64,000 nucleotides of DNA from Thiomicrorhabdus aquaedulcis (GCF_004001325.1 NZ_AP018722.1:1798001-1862000), one strand, 5' to 3'. Positions 17,871 to 30,241 are shown, counted from the stretch's first letter. The notes: generated from the letters alone by a model not told the origin. Numbers and translations: made by a program.

Positions 17871-17948
17871 GTTGGGATTCTCTTTTGTGTTAATTCTTTT
17901 GTTTTAATTCTGTTAAGGCGATCACTTTGGCGTAAATTTAATGCCAAT

Positions 17949-17977
17949 AAAAAAGGCTTTCAAATGAAAGCCCTTTT
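17949..17977 (-). terminator. Rho-independent terminator after gcvH
   Basis: GGCTTTC and GAAAGCC form a 7-bp stem with a four-base loop; on the minus strand it ends in CCTTTTTTATT. It lies 47 bases past the gcvH stop and ahead of rlmI. Confidence 0.88.
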
Positions 17978-18023
17978 GCAAATCACACTGTTACGGGTCA
18001 GGCGTTTAGCGCATTAATAGCCT

Positions 18024-18413
18024 TTATTCGTTGTCAATTTGCTCTTGATACTCTTCGTCCGACATCAAGTCTTCCAACTCGCTTACGTCATTGGGGGCAA
18101 TTTTAAACAACCAACCGCCATCGTAAGGTTCGTCGTTAATCAATTCTGGCTCATCTTCTAAGGCTTCGTTAATCGCGATGACTTCGCCGCTCACGGGTGC
18201 ATAAATGTCCGAGGCGGCTTTAACCGACTCCAACGACATAATGTCATCGCCCTGCGTTACGTCCATACCCAATTCGGGAAACGTCACGCTCATTAATTCA
18301 CCTAACGCTTCTTGGGCAAAGTCGGTAATGCCCACTACGACATTGCCGTCTTCATCCACATAAGCCCATTCGTGGGTTTGCGCGTATTTTAAATGACTGG
18401 GTAAAACGCTCAT
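18024..18413 (-). CDS. gcvH: Glycine cleavage system H protein
   Basis: The 129-residue protein carries the lipoyl attachment lysine at residue 65 in L-E-S-V-K-A-A-S-D. It shuttles the aminomethyl group between the P, T and L proteins of glycine cleavage, none of which is encoded nearby. It is monocistronic, with its own terminator. Confidence 0.96.
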   Translation of the reverse strand: MSVLPSHLKYAQTHEWAYVDEDGNVVVGITDFAQEALGELMSVTFPELGMDVTQGDDIMSLESVKAASDIYAPVSGEVIAINEALEDEPELINDEPYDGGWLFKIAPNDVSELEDLMSDEEYQEQIDNE

Positions 18414-18506
18414 GTTGTTTGCTCCTATGAATTTGAATGCAAAATCATATCACTAAAAAGCCTTAAATCGCAAAGCCCATTTTAAACATTTTCTTTATAA
18501 CGCTTT

Positions 18507-20375
18507 TTACAACGGTTTTGGGTCTAAAAATGCGTCTACTGCCAGCACCACGCGATTGCGTCCTTGCTCTTTGGCTAGATACAACGCGTCGTCTACCCGT
18601 TTTAACAAGGTTTTTTCGCTGTCCCATTTGGTCATTTGCGCCGCACCAAAACTCACGGTTAATTGAGTGGGCAACGCATTAGACGACAGGCTTGCTATTT
18701 GTTCACGCAGTCTTTCAGCGGTCGCTTGCGCCTCAAACGCATTCGATTCGGGCATAATAATGGCAAATTCTTCCCCGCCAAAGCGACACAACATATCTGT
18801 TTCGCGCAGTAAATTTTTAACCACCGTAGTGATTTCAATTAACACCGCATCACCCACATCGTGGCCGTAAGTGTCGTTAACGCGTTTAAAGAAGTCTATG
18901 TCAAACATCAGTAACGACAGCTGGGTTTGATAACGGTGCGAGCGTAAAATTTCTTGGTTTAAGCGTTGATTAAAATACAGGCGATTGCCCACTCCGGTTA
19001 AGGCATCGGTTTGAGAAAGATGCTCTAGTTGGTCTTTATAAACTTCTTGTTCGGTAATGTCTTGCAACAATACATTATACAAAGGCTCAGCCAACCCCTG
19101 CATTAAGCGTGCTTTAACCGAAAAATAATGGGCTTTGCCGTCTTTTAGAATCTTCGCTTTATGCACTTCACCTGCGTGCTGAATTACATAGTCTAACCAA
19201 TATTGACCTTGGGTCATGCGTTGCAAAAATCCGTTGTCTTTTTCAAAAGTGTCGCACACGCAAGCGTAACGAGTTAAAAACTCATCCAAGGTTTTAAACT
19301 CACTGTAAAACTCAAAAAAGTGCCTATTTACATCCACAATGGTTTGGCGATTGGCCACAAAAATAATTTCAGAAGCTGAATCAATAATTTGCCGATAATA
19401 CGCTTGACGATGATCGGTCTGACGTTTTAATACATAAAGCAACAGCAGCAAAAATGAGAGAATCAAGAAAATAACAACGCCGTAAACTACCTTTTGCATA
19501 ACCGATTTTACTTCTGAAAAATCAATGTTTTCACGATCCGAAAATGTAAACCAATATCCAATGGCCTGCTGCTGCGAGCCCATAATTAAATGCTGGCCAA
19601 TCACCTTATCACCATTAAAAAACTGAGTACTGGCTTTAAACTGACTAACCCCCATTTCGCTAAGCTGCCTTTGTGCGCTCAAAGGCGCATCGGCATTAAT
19701 AACATAATAGTCTTCTACAAACATGCCCGTTAACGCTAACGTGAGTTGCTCGCGGTAACGCTTGTCCAACAACATAACCGAATCAACCCCCTTTATAGCC
19801 TTTAACTGTTTAGCCAACGAACCAAATTGGGAAATTACCTCGACCAAACCTACAAATTGTTTTTGCTCGTTGTACACCGGCACCATCGATTTAAACGACA
19901 GCGTATAGCGCCCAGCGCTTAACGAACGAGTAATGCGTGGGTTGTTTAAAATATCAGGCAAATCTTTGCGTACTCTGTGCACTGTATCGTCTTTTAAATC
20001 GGTCCAGCTTCTTAAAACAGTAATACCTTGTGCGTCGACCAGATGAATCCAAACATCGTCAAACCGGCTGTTCTGCCCTAAACGCTGTAAAAAAGGCTTA
20101 ACGTCAAACGGTATGGCCATTGGCGAACACGTCTTGCACAACAAATTTTTAATAGCAGGATTTTCAGCCAACGTAATGGCAATGGCCATAGAGGCATCGT
20201 GTTTATCGTCTATCAGTGCGGCAATTTCAGCATCGAGCATTTTTTGATGCACTTGAATTGCACTGGCCTCTAAGCTGTTTTTTCCAAAACCATATAAAAC
20301 CGCTGCGCCTATTAAAATAAGGCCAAAAATTGCACTGAAAGCAATTGTAAGATGTTGATTTTTATTCACTATCAT
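18507..20375 (-). CDS. Membrane-bound diguanylate cyclase with periplasmic sensor and PAS region
   Basis: The 622-residue protein starts at the ATG at 20375, which places a membrane helix right after the start; the open frame runs further upstream without a likely start. A periplasmic sensor (about 35-300, double Cache-like, with F-D-D-V-W-I-H-L-V-D-A-Q-G) is followed by a second helix near 305-330, a PAS-like region and a C-terminal GGDEF domain. The active site G-G-E-E-F is intact near residue 535, and R-E-T-D five residues before it forms an inhibitory I-site. It should make c-di-GMP under product inhibition. The ligand is unknown. Confidence 0.9.
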   Translation of the reverse strand: MIVNKNQHLTIAFSAIFGLILIGAAVLYGFGKNSLEASAIQVHQKMLDAEIAALIDDKHDASMAIAITLAENPAIKNLLCKTCSPMAIPFDVKPFLQRLGQNSRFDDVWIHLVDAQGITVLRSWTDLKDDTVHRVRKDLPDILNNPRITRSLSAGRYTLSFKSMVPVYNEQKQFVGLVEVISQFGSLAKQLKAIKGVDSVMLLDKRYREQLTLALTGMFVEDYYVINADAPLSAQRQLSEMGVSQFKASTQFFNGDKVIGQHLIMGSQQQAIGYWFTFSDRENIDFSEVKSVMQKVVYGVVIFLILSFLLLLLYVLKRQTDHRQAYYRQIIDSASEIIFVANRQTIVDVNRHFFEFYSEFKTLDEFLTRYACVCDTFEKDNGFLQRMTQGQYWLDYVIQHAGEVHKAKILKDGKAHYFSVKARLMQGLAEPLYNVLLQDITEQEVYKDQLEHLSQTDALTGVGNRLYFNQRLNQEILRSHRYQTQLSLLMFDIDFFKRVNDTYGHDVGDAVLIEITTVVKNLLRETDMLCRFGGEEFAIIMPESNAFEAQATAERLREQIASLSSNALPTQLTVSFGAAQMTKWDSEKTLLKRVDDALYLAKEQGRNRVVLAVDAFLDPKPL

Positions 20376-20562
20376 CCAAAACTTGCTTGTAAAATTAAAA
20401 AATAAACACCCTGGCACAGGTACAAAGCTAAAACAATCATTAAAACTCACGCGTGCACAAATTTTAGGCTATTCGTATTTTCAAAACAGTTCTAGTTTGC
20501 ACCTAAAACCCACGGGTTGCAATTGCTTAAGACCTAGCATTTCTTATTGCTCCACAGGTGTT

Positions 20563-20840
20563 ATTAATGATAAGCGCATAAATATATTCAAGGATGAATT
20601 TTTAGCCGAGATAAACCCACAATCTATTGTGGTTTACGGCGCACGTGACAGATGTCGTGGCACGGCATGACGGTGATTTGATGTGACCAGGCCTGGTTAG
20701 GTTGCTTAATCTTTTACACAAAATCAACCCAAATACGTCATTGCGGGCTTGACCCGCAATCTATAGCGGTTTACGGCGCACGTGGCAGATGCCGTGTCGT
20801 GGCACGGCATGACGGTGGTGAGATGTAACCAGGCCAGGTT
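20563..20840. repeat. BIME-like repeats with palindrome copies between cyclase gene and rlmH
   Basis: Hairpins of the same A and B types as after lysA lie here in the opposite orientation: B near 20644-20672 (diverged) and 20789-20812, A near 20741-20760, plus a diverged A at about 20620-20635. A perfect palindrome is at 20686-20697 and a one-mismatch copy (ACCAGGCCAGGT) at 20828-20839. The remaining stretch 20376-20560 is AT-rich and must hold the cyclase promoter; nothing else was seen. Confidence 0.8.
20686..20697. repeat. ACCAGGCCTGGT palindrome in repeats before rlmH
   Basis: Between B-type and A-type hairpins. Confidence 0.95.
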
Positions 20841-20949
20841 GTAAACGCGTGGATTTTTAGTCAAGGTCAAGGCGCTGGCCGGTGACGTGTACATACAAGT
20901 ACACGAACTGGCCAGCAACGCAGAGATTGGCTAAAAAGACCGCGTTTAC
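20841..20949. repeat. Large imperfect inverted repeat overlapping the end of rlmH
   Basis: Arms of about 40 bases (20841-20880 and 20910-20949) are imperfect reverse complements, both starting with GTAAACGCG outward and GGCC inward. The 29-base centre contains a further 6-bp stem GTGTAC/GTACAC at 20887-20904. The whole would fold as one long hairpin in RNA. The right arm covers the rlmH stop codon (20946-20948). It may terminate or stabilise the rlmH transcript. Confidence 0.8.
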
Positions 20950-21416
20950 TCGCGGTGGTAGGGGTGGTTTTGTATAACCGACCAGGCTCGATAAAGCTGT
21001 TCGGCAACCAAAATACGCACCATTGGATGCGGCAAGGTTAGGTTAGACAGTCCCCATTTCCAGTGCGCTTGGTCAATTAAGGCTTGTTCTAAGCCGTCGG
21101 GACCGCCGACAATTAAGGCGACGTCTTGCCCGCCGCCCAACCACTCTTCGAGCTTTTGAGAGAGCCCTAAAGTAGTGACTTGTTGGCCGTGCTCGTCTAA
21201 CACAATCAATCGCGCGCCCTTAGGAATCGCGGCTAAAATGCGCTTGGCTTCTTCGGCTTTTAAATTGTCTACCGAATTGGCTTTGCCGCGTTGCGCCATG
21301 GGCAGTTCAATGAGCTTGAGCGCACAGCTTTTGGGCATGCGTTTGGCGTATTCACCGTAGCCGTCTTGTACCCATTTGGGCATTTTTTGACCTACGGTAA
21401 TAAAGTGAATAATCAT
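20946..21416 (-). CDS. rlmH: 23S rRNA pseudouridine-1915 N3-methyltransferase RlmH
   Basis: The 156-residue SPOUT methyltransferase shows L-I-V-G-G-P-D-G and the C-terminal L-P-H-P-M-V-R-I-L-V-A-E-Q-L-Y-R-A-W knot region, ending in the family tail H-P-Y-H-R-E. It methylates pseudouridine 1915 of helix 69. It follows rsfS, the usual partner in bacterial genomes. Confidence 0.97.
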   Translation of the reverse strand: MIIHFITVGQKMPKWVQDGYGEYAKRMPKSCALKLIELPMAQRGKANSVDNLKAEEAKRILAAIPKGARLIVLDEHGQQVTTLGLSQKLEEWLGGGQDVALIVGGPDGLEQALIDQAHWKWGLSNLTLPHPMVRILVAEQLYRAWSVIQNHPYHRE

Positions 21417-21451
21417 GCAAATTTTAAAACATTATTCGACATTACTCGGCA

Positions 21452-21811
21452 TCACTCAGCGGCGGGTGCTACAACATCAGAGGGCTTGATGTCCCACAGT
21501 TTTTCAAGCGCATAGTGCGCGCGTGCTGCCTCGGTCATAACGTGCACAATGGTGTCGCCCAAATCGACCAATACCCAGTCAGGCTGTGGACTGCTTTCGA
21601 TGCCCAATGGCGGCTCTCCTGCGTCTTTTAACGCTTGTGCTACGTGCGAACCCAAGGCTCTTACGTGGGTGGTTGAGGTGCCTGTGGCAATAATCATACA
21701 GTCGGCAAAGGTGCTGATGCCGGCTATGTCAATCACCTGAATATCACGTCCCTTAGAATCGTCTAGGGTCTTAACCACTAGGGCTTCTACTTCTTTTAAA
21801 CTTAAACTCAT
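21452..21811 (-). CDS. rsfS: Ribosomal silencing factor RsfS
   Basis: The 119-residue protein has the RsfS/Iojap core: K-G-R-D-I, A-D-C-M-I-I-A-T-G-T-S and W-V-L-V-D-L-G-D-T-I-V-H-V-M. RsfS binds L14 and blocks subunit joining in stationary phase. It sits between nadD and rlmH with short gaps and is likely co-transcribed with them. Confidence 0.95.
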   Translation of the reverse strand: MSLSLKEVEALVVKTLDDSKGRDIQVIDIAGISTFADCMIIATGTSTTHVRALGSHVAQALKDAGEPPLGIESSPQPDWVLVDLGDTIVHVMTEAARAHYALEKLWDIKPSDVVAPAAE

Positions 21812-21887
21812 GTTGTGTTCTCTTTTTGATAATTTTTGTTAAATATTTTTGTTAAATTTGGATTATTTTTAATTAAAACTCTACTTA

Positions 21888-21899
21888 ACCAGGCCTGGT
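21888..21899. repeat. ACCAGGCCTGGT palindrome touching the nadD stop
   Basis: Its last base is part of the nadD stop codon. Confidence 0.95.
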
Positions 21900-22537
21900 T
21901 AATCGAATTGTTTATATAGTTTTTGCTGTTCTATGTAGTCAATCACTGCCGCAGGTACTAAGTATTTTATGGACTGTTTGCTTTGGCACAGCGCGCGCAC
22001 TACGGTAGAACTGATGTCCAGTTGCGTGATGGCCACCTCAATCACTTGCCCATTGGCTTGGGTTAACTGGCTAACGCCATACGTTTGATAAATAATGGCC
22101 GCACTGCTTTGCACTGGCCACGGCTCGCTAGGGCGATGCATCACCGCAATATTGGCCAACGCCAAAATGCCTTGCCAATCGTGCCAGGTGTCAAACTTAG
22201 CAAACGCGTCGGTGCCCATCATTAACACCAAACTCTCGTTGCCAAACTGCACTTTTAACGCCCTTAAGGTGTTGACCATATACGACGGGCCACCCAAATC
22301 CATTTCGGTGGTGTCCAGATAAAACGTCGGCTGGTCGGCCAAGGCCAGCGCCAACATGGCGCTGCGCTGTTGGGCGCTGGCGCTGGGCGCCAAACGATGC
22401 ACCGGATTAAAGCACGGCACAAACCGCACCTGCTCTAAGCCTAACTTGGTTTGCACCTCAAGTGCGGCGCGTAAATGCCCAATGTGCACTGGGTCAAACG
22501 TGCCGCCATTTATACCAATGAAACGCATTTTATCCAT
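21899..22537 (-). CDS. nadD: Nicotinate-mononucleotide adenylyltransferase
   Basis: The 212-residue enzyme has G-I-N-G-G-T-F-D-P-V-H-I-G-H-L near the start (the (H/T)xGH nucleotidyltransferase motif) and the late I-S-S-T-V-V-R substrate motif. It makes NaAD from NaMN and ATP in NAD synthesis. Start shares one base with the proA stop (TAATG). Its stop codon overlaps the last base of a palindrome copy at 21888-21899. Confidence 0.95.
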   Translation of the reverse strand: MDKMRFIGINGGTFDPVHIGHLRAALEVQTKLGLEQVRFVPCFNPVHRLAPSASAQQRSAMLALALADQPTFYLDTTEMDLGGPSYMVNTLRALKVQFGNESLVLMMGTDAFAKFDTWHDWQGILALANIAVMHRPSEPWPVQSSAAIIYQTYGVSQLTQANGQVIEVAITQLDISSTVVRALCQSKQSIKYLVPAAVIDYIEQQKLYKQFD

Positions 22538-23790
22538 TATTGACGAATGTGACCGTCGCCTAACACAATGTACTTTTGCGACGTTAAGCCTTCTAAACCC
22601 ACCGGCCCACGGGCGTGAAATTTGTCGGTACTGATGCCGATTTCGGCACCCAAACCGTACTCAAACCCATCAGCAAAACGAGTTGAAGCGTTGACCATCA
22701 CCGAGCTGGAATCGACCTCGGCCAAAAATCGCCTGGCGACAGTATAGTTTTCGGTAATAATCGATTCGGTGTGCCCCGAGCTGTATTGAGCAATGTGCGC
22801 CATCGCCTCGTCCACATTGGCCACGACTTTAATAGACAAAATCGCGGCTAAATACTCGGTTGCCCAGTCTTCTTCTGTGGCCAAAGTAGCGTCAATAATG
22901 GCACACGTTTGTGCACAACCGCGCAACTCAACGCCTTTTTGGCGGTACAAATCGGCCAATTGTGGCAACACCGCGTGCGCATTGGACTGCGCCACCAACA
23001 AGGTTTCCATGGCGTTGCACACGCCGTAGCGATGAGTTTTAGCGTTAAACGCCACCTTAACCGCTTTGTCTAAATCGGCGGCCTCGTCAATGTACACATG
23101 GCAAATACCGTCTAAATGCTTAATGACTGGCACGCGCGCACCGGCACTAATACGAGCAATTAAGCCTTTACCACCACGTGGAATAATCACGTCGACAAAC
23201 TCGGGTATACTGATTAACGCATCCACCGCCGCACGATCAGTGGTGGCCACTACTTGCACGGCATGGCTTGGCAAACCAGCGGCCACCAGGCCTGCTTGAA
23301 TGCACTGAGCCAGCGCCTGATTTGAAAAACTCGCCTCAGACCCGCCGCGTAAAATGGCGGCATTGCCCGACTTTAAACACAACGCCGCCGCATCAACCGT
23401 CACATTGGGACGCGACTCGTAAATAATGCCCACCACACCCAGTGGCACGCGCATTTTACCCACCTGAATGCCTGATGGACGATAGGCCATGTCGGTTATT
23501 TGACCAATCGGGTCGGGCAAAGCCGCCACTTGGCGCAACCCTTCGGCCATACTGGCAATGCCGGCGTCGGTGATGGCCAAACGCTCCAACATGGCCGCAT
23601 CCAATCCATTGGCTTTGCCGTTGGCCAGGTCTTTGGCATTTTGGGTCTTTAATTCGTCGGCCGATTGCTCTAAGGCATTTGCCATGGCCAACAACGCGCG
23701 GTTTTTATCGGCGGTAGTGGCGCGCAACAGTAAGCGTGACGCAATGCGCGCTTGCTGGCCTAATTGGGTCATCATCTGTAAAACGCTCAT
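22537..23790 (-). CDS. proA: Gamma-glutamyl phosphate reductase
   Basis: The 417-residue aldehyde-dehydrogenase-type enzyme reduces glutamyl phosphate with NADPH in proline synthesis. The catalytic cysteine lies in Y-G-V-C-N-A-M-E-T, and [13 protein letters not shown] is a ProA signature. It lies upstream of nadD with a one-base overlap. proB is not here. Confidence 0.97.
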   Translation of the reverse strand: MSVLQMMTQLGQQARIASRLLLRATTADKNRALLAMANALEQSADELKTQNAKDLANGKANGLDAAMLERLAITDAGIASMAEGLRQVAALPDPIGQITDMAYRPSGIQVGKMRVPLGVVGIIYESRPNVTVDAAALCLKSGNAAILRGGSEASFSNQALAQCIQAGLVAAGLPSHAVQVVATTDRAAVDALISIPEFVDVIIPRGGKGLIARISAGARVPVIKHLDGICHVYIDEAADLDKAVKVAFNAKTHRYGVCNAMETLLVAQSNAHAVLPQLADLYRQKGVELRGCAQTCAIIDATLATEEDWATEYLAAILSIKVVANVDEAMAHIAQYSSGHTESIITENYTVARRFLAEVDSSSVMVNASTRFADGFEYGLGAEIGISTDKFHARGPVGLEGLTSQKYIVLGDGHIRQ

Positions 23791-23828
23791 ACATTCCTCT
23801 TTTAAAAATTGCGCGTGGTTTGAACGGC

Positions 23829-24917
23829 TTAGCGGTCGCTGGCAATGTCCACAATCAACTGCAGCAACGCGTGCCAGATTGGGTCAGCACCAAGGGTTGG
23901 GGTAATGCCTTTAATCATTAAATCAATCTGTAACGCTTGCGCCAGCAGGCCTGACCAATCGCCTTTTTTGCGTTTAAGCGCCGCACTGTATTGAGCGTGC
24001 TGGCTTGACCAAACATGCAACTGCTTTAACGCTTGCGCGACCGACATGCTCATACTTAACTGACGCAAGGCCGCGAGTTGTCTAATCTCGGTGGTTAATA
24101 GCCATAAAATAATCGGCGCTTCAACCCCCTCTTCGCGCAGTCGAGTGAGCATTTGCACACTGCTGGCCACTTGACCATTCAGCATGGCGCTGCCCAATGC
24201 AAACAGTTGGTAATGCGCCTGATCCACCACATTGTCTAAAATGGTTTGCACGTTGATGGCGACGGCCGGCGCATGGACATTGTGGGCGTTAACATTAAAA
24301 TCAGCTGGCGCAAACAACAACGACAATTTAAGCAGTTCTTGGTCGGCGGCCAGCAAATTGCCTTCAACTCGTTGCGCCAACAGAGTGGCGGCCTCGGTGT
24401 CTAATTGCAACCCCAGAGTATTGGCTTTTTGCTGACACCAGCCTGGCAACGCCGCCAGCGGCACCGATTTGGCTTGCACCACCAAGCCGGCCGACTCAAT
24501 CGCACTGACCCACTTAGCTTTGCTTTGTCGCGCGTCTAAGCGTTCGCACAAAAAAACCAACACCATCTCGGGCAACGCCACCTGCATTTGGGTCCGCGCA
24601 CACCAGTCCTGAATAAACTGCGTACCCGCTACCCCTGGCGCACCTTTGGGCATGGACACCAAAATCATCCGCTGTTCGCTAAACAACGAGCCCGCTTGGG
24701 TTGCCATTTGCAGCGTTTGCCAGTTAAAGTTGGCATCCACCTCATAAAAGTCGCCGGTTAAATAACCCTGTTGTTGCAACTGGGTGCGCAAACTATCATG
24801 GCAATCACGCAAAAACAGCGGCTCTTCGCCGTACAACAAATAAACCGGCTTAATCTCAAACGCTTGCCCGGCCTGCACGGCTTTTAATTGATTTAAAAAC
24901 CCGCTGGCCAATATCAC
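23829..24917 (-). CDS. holA: DNA polymerase III delta subunit
   Basis: The 362-residue clamp-loader subunit has the family start ([12 protein letters not shown]), the [11 protein letters not shown] segment before the lid domain, and the C-terminal R-Q-L-A-A-L-R-Q-L collar region. It opens the beta clamp. It overlaps lptE by four bases. Confidence 0.94.
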   Translation of the reverse strand: MILASGFLNQLKAVQAGQAFEIKPVYLLYGEEPLFLRDCHDSLRTQLQQQGYLTGDFYEVDANFNWQTLQMATQAGSLFSEQRMILVSMPKGAPGVAGTQFIQDWCARTQMQVALPEMVLVFLCERLDARQSKAKWVSAIESAGLVVQAKSVPLAALPGWCQQKANTLGLQLDTEAATLLAQRVEGNLLAADQELLKLSLLFAPADFNVNAHNVHAPAVAINVQTILDNVVDQAHYQLFALGSAMLNGQVASSVQMLTRLREEGVEAPIILWLLTTEIRQLAALRQLSMSMSVAQALKQLHVWSSQHAQYSAALKRKKGDWSGLLAQALQIDLMIKGITPTLGADPIWHALLQLIVDIASDR

Positions 24918-25579
24918 GGCTGCACGCTTTGCGGTGCAGCGGGCGTAATGTTAGGCGCAACAACCGGGGCGCTGCTTTGAGTTTTGGCCTGCTTTAGCAT
25001 GGCGCGATTCACTCGGTCAATTACTTGGCGCGCTAAGGTTTCGGCCATTTGACGCTGAATATTGGTTAATTCTCGATTGGCGGCCAAAATAGCGGCGTTA
25101 TCAATTTGGCGGTCACGATAGGTGCTGGCTACGCCACTCACCACCAACGCATCGCCTTGGCTTACGCTAAAGCCTTGATCCATTCGCAACAGTTCACTGC
25201 TGGTGTCGCCCAATCCCGATGTGGCGGTGCGCGTGACTCGATACGCCGTGGGGACAAACTCAATCGCAATATCCGCTTCATTGAGTTTTTCAACCACCTT
25301 AACACCCGAGCTGGCTAATTGAGCGCGCAACGCTTGCCGCACATCGGCACGCATGGCCGAGTCGTTGACCAACATCACCGTGCTAAACGTCACTTGCCCA
25401 ACGTTGCCCATGCCGCGCAAATGAAAGCCACAGCCGGCTAAATGCAACACACTCAGCGCCATCGCTATCACCATAAACAACTTAAATCGCGCTGTGCGAT
25501 TTAACCAGGCCTGGTTAAAGGCGGTTACGCTCTGATTTAAGCCTGGCTTGAAGCTGTGCATTAAACCTTGCGTTGTCAT
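24914..25579 (-). CDS. lptE: LPS assembly lipoprotein LptE
   Basis: The 221-residue lipoprotein has a long basic n-region, then a hydrophobic stretch ending in L-A-G-C-G-F-H-L-R-G, the LptE start. It plugs the LptD barrel in the outer membrane. The first ATG gives a 49-residue leader before the cysteine; an internal ATG at 25474 would give a normal-length signal peptide. The extra leader includes N-Q-A-W encoded by a palindrome copy. It sits between leuS and holA, the enteric order. The C-terminal tail is proline-rich. Confidence 0.92.
   Translation of the reverse strand: MTTQGLMHSFKPGLNQSVTAFNQAWLNRTARFKLFMVIAMALSVLHLAGCGFHLRGMGNVGQVTFSTVMLVNDSAMRADVRQALRAQLASSGVKVVEKLNEADIAIEFVPTAYRVTRTATSGLGDTSSELLRMDQGFSVSQGDALVVSGVASTYRDRQIDNAAILAANRELTNIQRQMAETLARQVIDRVNRAMLKQAKTQSSAPVVAPNITPAAPQSVQP
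25504..25515. repeat. ACCAGGCCTGGT palindrome in lptE leader (Q-A-W frame)
   Basis: Encodes part of the unusually long n-region. Confidence 0.95.
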
Positions 25580-25610
25580 TTAGCGGTTCTTTTAAACGTA
25601 ACCAACATGC

Positions 25611-28100
<2,490 letters not shown>

Positions 28101-28291
28101 CTATTCCAAAACGGGATTTATAAATTAGCCATGACAGCGCGCCTTAAACAAGGTGATAACCCTGTGACTAACTTGCGGCCAATCATTGCTAAATAATTAA
28201 AATAAGTTCAGTATTATAGAGAGTTTTAGCGCATGAAACACGAAAAGATTTTTAAACCCGCACTCAACCTGCGCTCAAAAGGAGAACCCAC

Positions 28292-28684
28292 ATGGCACAA
28301 AACAAAATGCTCGTTGCTTACCGCACTTTATTAAATCACGCTTTAAAAACCGCGATTAGCTTAGAGACCAAAACGTGGAGTGTGCTTGGGCACACCATTG
28401 AAAAAACACAAAAAGCCGAACACGCACTCGCCGAGCTTACAGAGCACGAATTTAAACAGGTGCAACAAGACCTGCAAGCCGATTTAATGCAAACCGCTGA
28501 ATACTTTGCCGAAGTAGAAAAAGGCGTAGAAGAGTTTTTAGAAATTGAACTGCCCGTGCTAGAGCAAATATTAATAGACAAAGCCATGAAGTTGGCCGAC
28601 CCAACCGACATTACCTTATTAAGGTTGCGCTTTGCTGCCGCGCTGGACGAGCAACATCCTACTTTTGATCACAAAATACACTAA
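28292..28684 (+). CDS. YbeL-like protein lacking the zinc ribbon
   Basis: The 130-residue protein is helical throughout, with E-L-T-E-H-E-F-K-Q-V-Q-Q-D-L-Q-A-D-L resembling the N-terminal domain of the YbeL/DUF1451 family. Those proteins end with a four-cysteine zinc ribbon; this one has no cysteine and stops ten bases before the end of the lnt gene. AAAGGAGA precedes the ATG. It is divergent from leuS, the position of ybeL in Escherichia coli, which is the main support for the call. Confidence 0.6.
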   Translation: MAQNKMLVAYRTLLNHALKTAISLETKTWSVLGHTIEKTQKAEHALAELTEHEFKQVQQDLQADLMQTAEYFAEVEKGVEEFLEIELPVLEQILIDKAMKLADPTDITLLRLRFAAALDEQHPTFDHKIH

Positions 28685-28693
28685 ACAACACCT

Positions 28694-30241
28694 TTAGTGA
28701 CGTGAAAGTCGCCCCGTCCAAAAATAACGGCGGGCTAAAATAAAGCCAAAAATGCCCAATAACGCCAGCATTAACGGTAAGTTTTTCCATTGGGCAAAAA
28801 AAGTCAACCCATCGTAAGGCTGAATCTTGCCGCGCAACACACCCACTTCATAGGCTGGAATTTGCTGTTTAATATGGCCTTTGGTATCCACAATAACCGT
28901 ATAGCCTGTGTTGGTGGCGCGGGCAATTTCTCGTCCCAACTCAAGCGCACGCATTTGCACTTGCTCTAATTGTTGAGCCGGTTCAAAAGTATGCGCAAAC
29001 CAAGCATCATTACTCACAGTAATAAAATACTTAGCGTCGGGCAAACTGCGTGCCAGCTCCTCGCCAAACGCCATTTCAAAACAAATGCTCAAGCCCGCTA
29101 ACTGCCCGCCCAACATAAGCGGTGGTTGATGCGGGTCGCCTGCACTAAACGTAGCAAACGGAATATCAAATAAGCCGCTTACAAAAGCAAACGCCGAACT
29201 CAATGGAAAATACTCGCTAAACGGCACCAAATGGTGTTTTTGATAAACTTGCTCAGGGTTATGAACATTTACCACTGCGTTAAAATATTCTTTAGTTTCC
29301 TTATTGCGGGTAATAACGCCGAGTAAAATGTCGTTTTCAAGCAATTGCGCGTCTTTTATAAAGGTATGCAACGCCCCTTTTTCAACCACATCGTAATAAG
29401 ACGGCACCGCCGTTTCTGGCCACACAATTACTTGCGCGCCTAAGTTTTGCTTGGTTAAATCAACATACGTTTTTAAGGTTGGCATAAAATTTTCGGTCTG
29501 CCATTTGGTTTCTTGCTTAACATTGCCTTGCAACAAAGCAATCTCAATGGGCTGTTCAAAGGGCTTAACCCATTCGATGTTTTGCAATAAACCGCCCACC
29601 GACCAAAGTAAGCATAACGACATGCTGGCCATAAACCAGGCGCGTTGCAAAAACAACCAAGTCAGTAAACCGGCGGTAATGGCCACCGTCCAGCCCATGC
29701 CTAACACGCCAAAAACCGGCGCGTAACCGTCTAACCAAGTGTGCAAATGAGTATTGCCCACCATTAAAAACGGAAACCCACCAAATAAATACGCACGAAC
29801 CAACTCACCCACTACCCACGCAGCAGGAAACAACACACTTAAGGCCAGGCCTGGTCGTTGTTTATTAACAAAACTCAGCGCGACCATGCCCGCTAGAGCA
29901 ATGCTAAGCGCCAAAAACAATACAAACCCAAAGGTAAGCAACACCGCCAACGGCAATACCACGCCCGAATACACGTAAATACTCGAAAACAGCCAACTCA
30001 CCCCAAGGCCAAACATTCCCAACCCAAACCACAAGCCCAACTTAAAACCTTGCAAACGGTCACGGGCTTGCCATAACAGCGCAAAAAAGCCAGCCAAAGT
30101 ACCAATCATAACCGGTGCGTAGTTAAACGGCGCAAACGCCAATACCGACACTGCACCCAAAACAAAGGCATAACCATCAAATTTATTAGGAACAACCAGT
30201 TGCTTTAAAACAGACCAAAATGCGCTTGCTTTCAATGACAA
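28694..30241 (-). CDS. lnt: Apolipoprotein N-acyltransferase
   Basis: This 515-residue membrane enzyme adds the third acyl chain to lipoproteins. About six to eight membrane helices are followed by a nitrilase-like domain with the catalytic Glu in V-I-W-P-E-T-A-V-P and Cys in L-S-I-C-F-E-M-A-F, then a last helix. No ATG is well placed; TTG at 30241 or a second TTG six bases later (better spaced from GAG) is the likely start. It begins the corC-linked group in the enteric order but is downstream of corC on this strand. Confidence 0.95.
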   Translation of the reverse strand: MSLKASAFWSVLKQLVVPNKFDGYAFVLGAVSVLAFAPFNYAPVMIGTLAGFFALLWQARDRLQGFKLGLWFGLGMFGLGVSWLFSSIYVYSGVVLPLAVLLTFGFVLFLALSIALAGMVALSFVNKQRPGLALSVLFPAAWVVGELVRAYLFGGFPFLMVGNTHLHTWLDGYAPVFGVLGMGWTVAITAGLLTWLFLQRAWFMASMSLCLLWSVGGLLQNIEWVKPFEQPIEIALLQGNVKQETKWQTENFMPTLKTYVDLTKQNLGAQVIVWPETAVPSYYDVVEKGALHTFIKDAQLLENDILLGVITRNKETKEYFNAVVNVHNPEQVYQKHHLVPFSEYFPLSSAFAFVSGLFDIPFATFSAGDPHQPPLMLGGQLAGLSICFEMAFGEELARSLPDAKYFITVSNDAWFAHTFEPAQQLEQVQMRALELGREIARATNTGYTVIVDTKGHIKQQIPAYEVGVLRGKIQPYDGLTFFAQWKNLPLMLALLGIFGFILARRYFWTGRLSRH

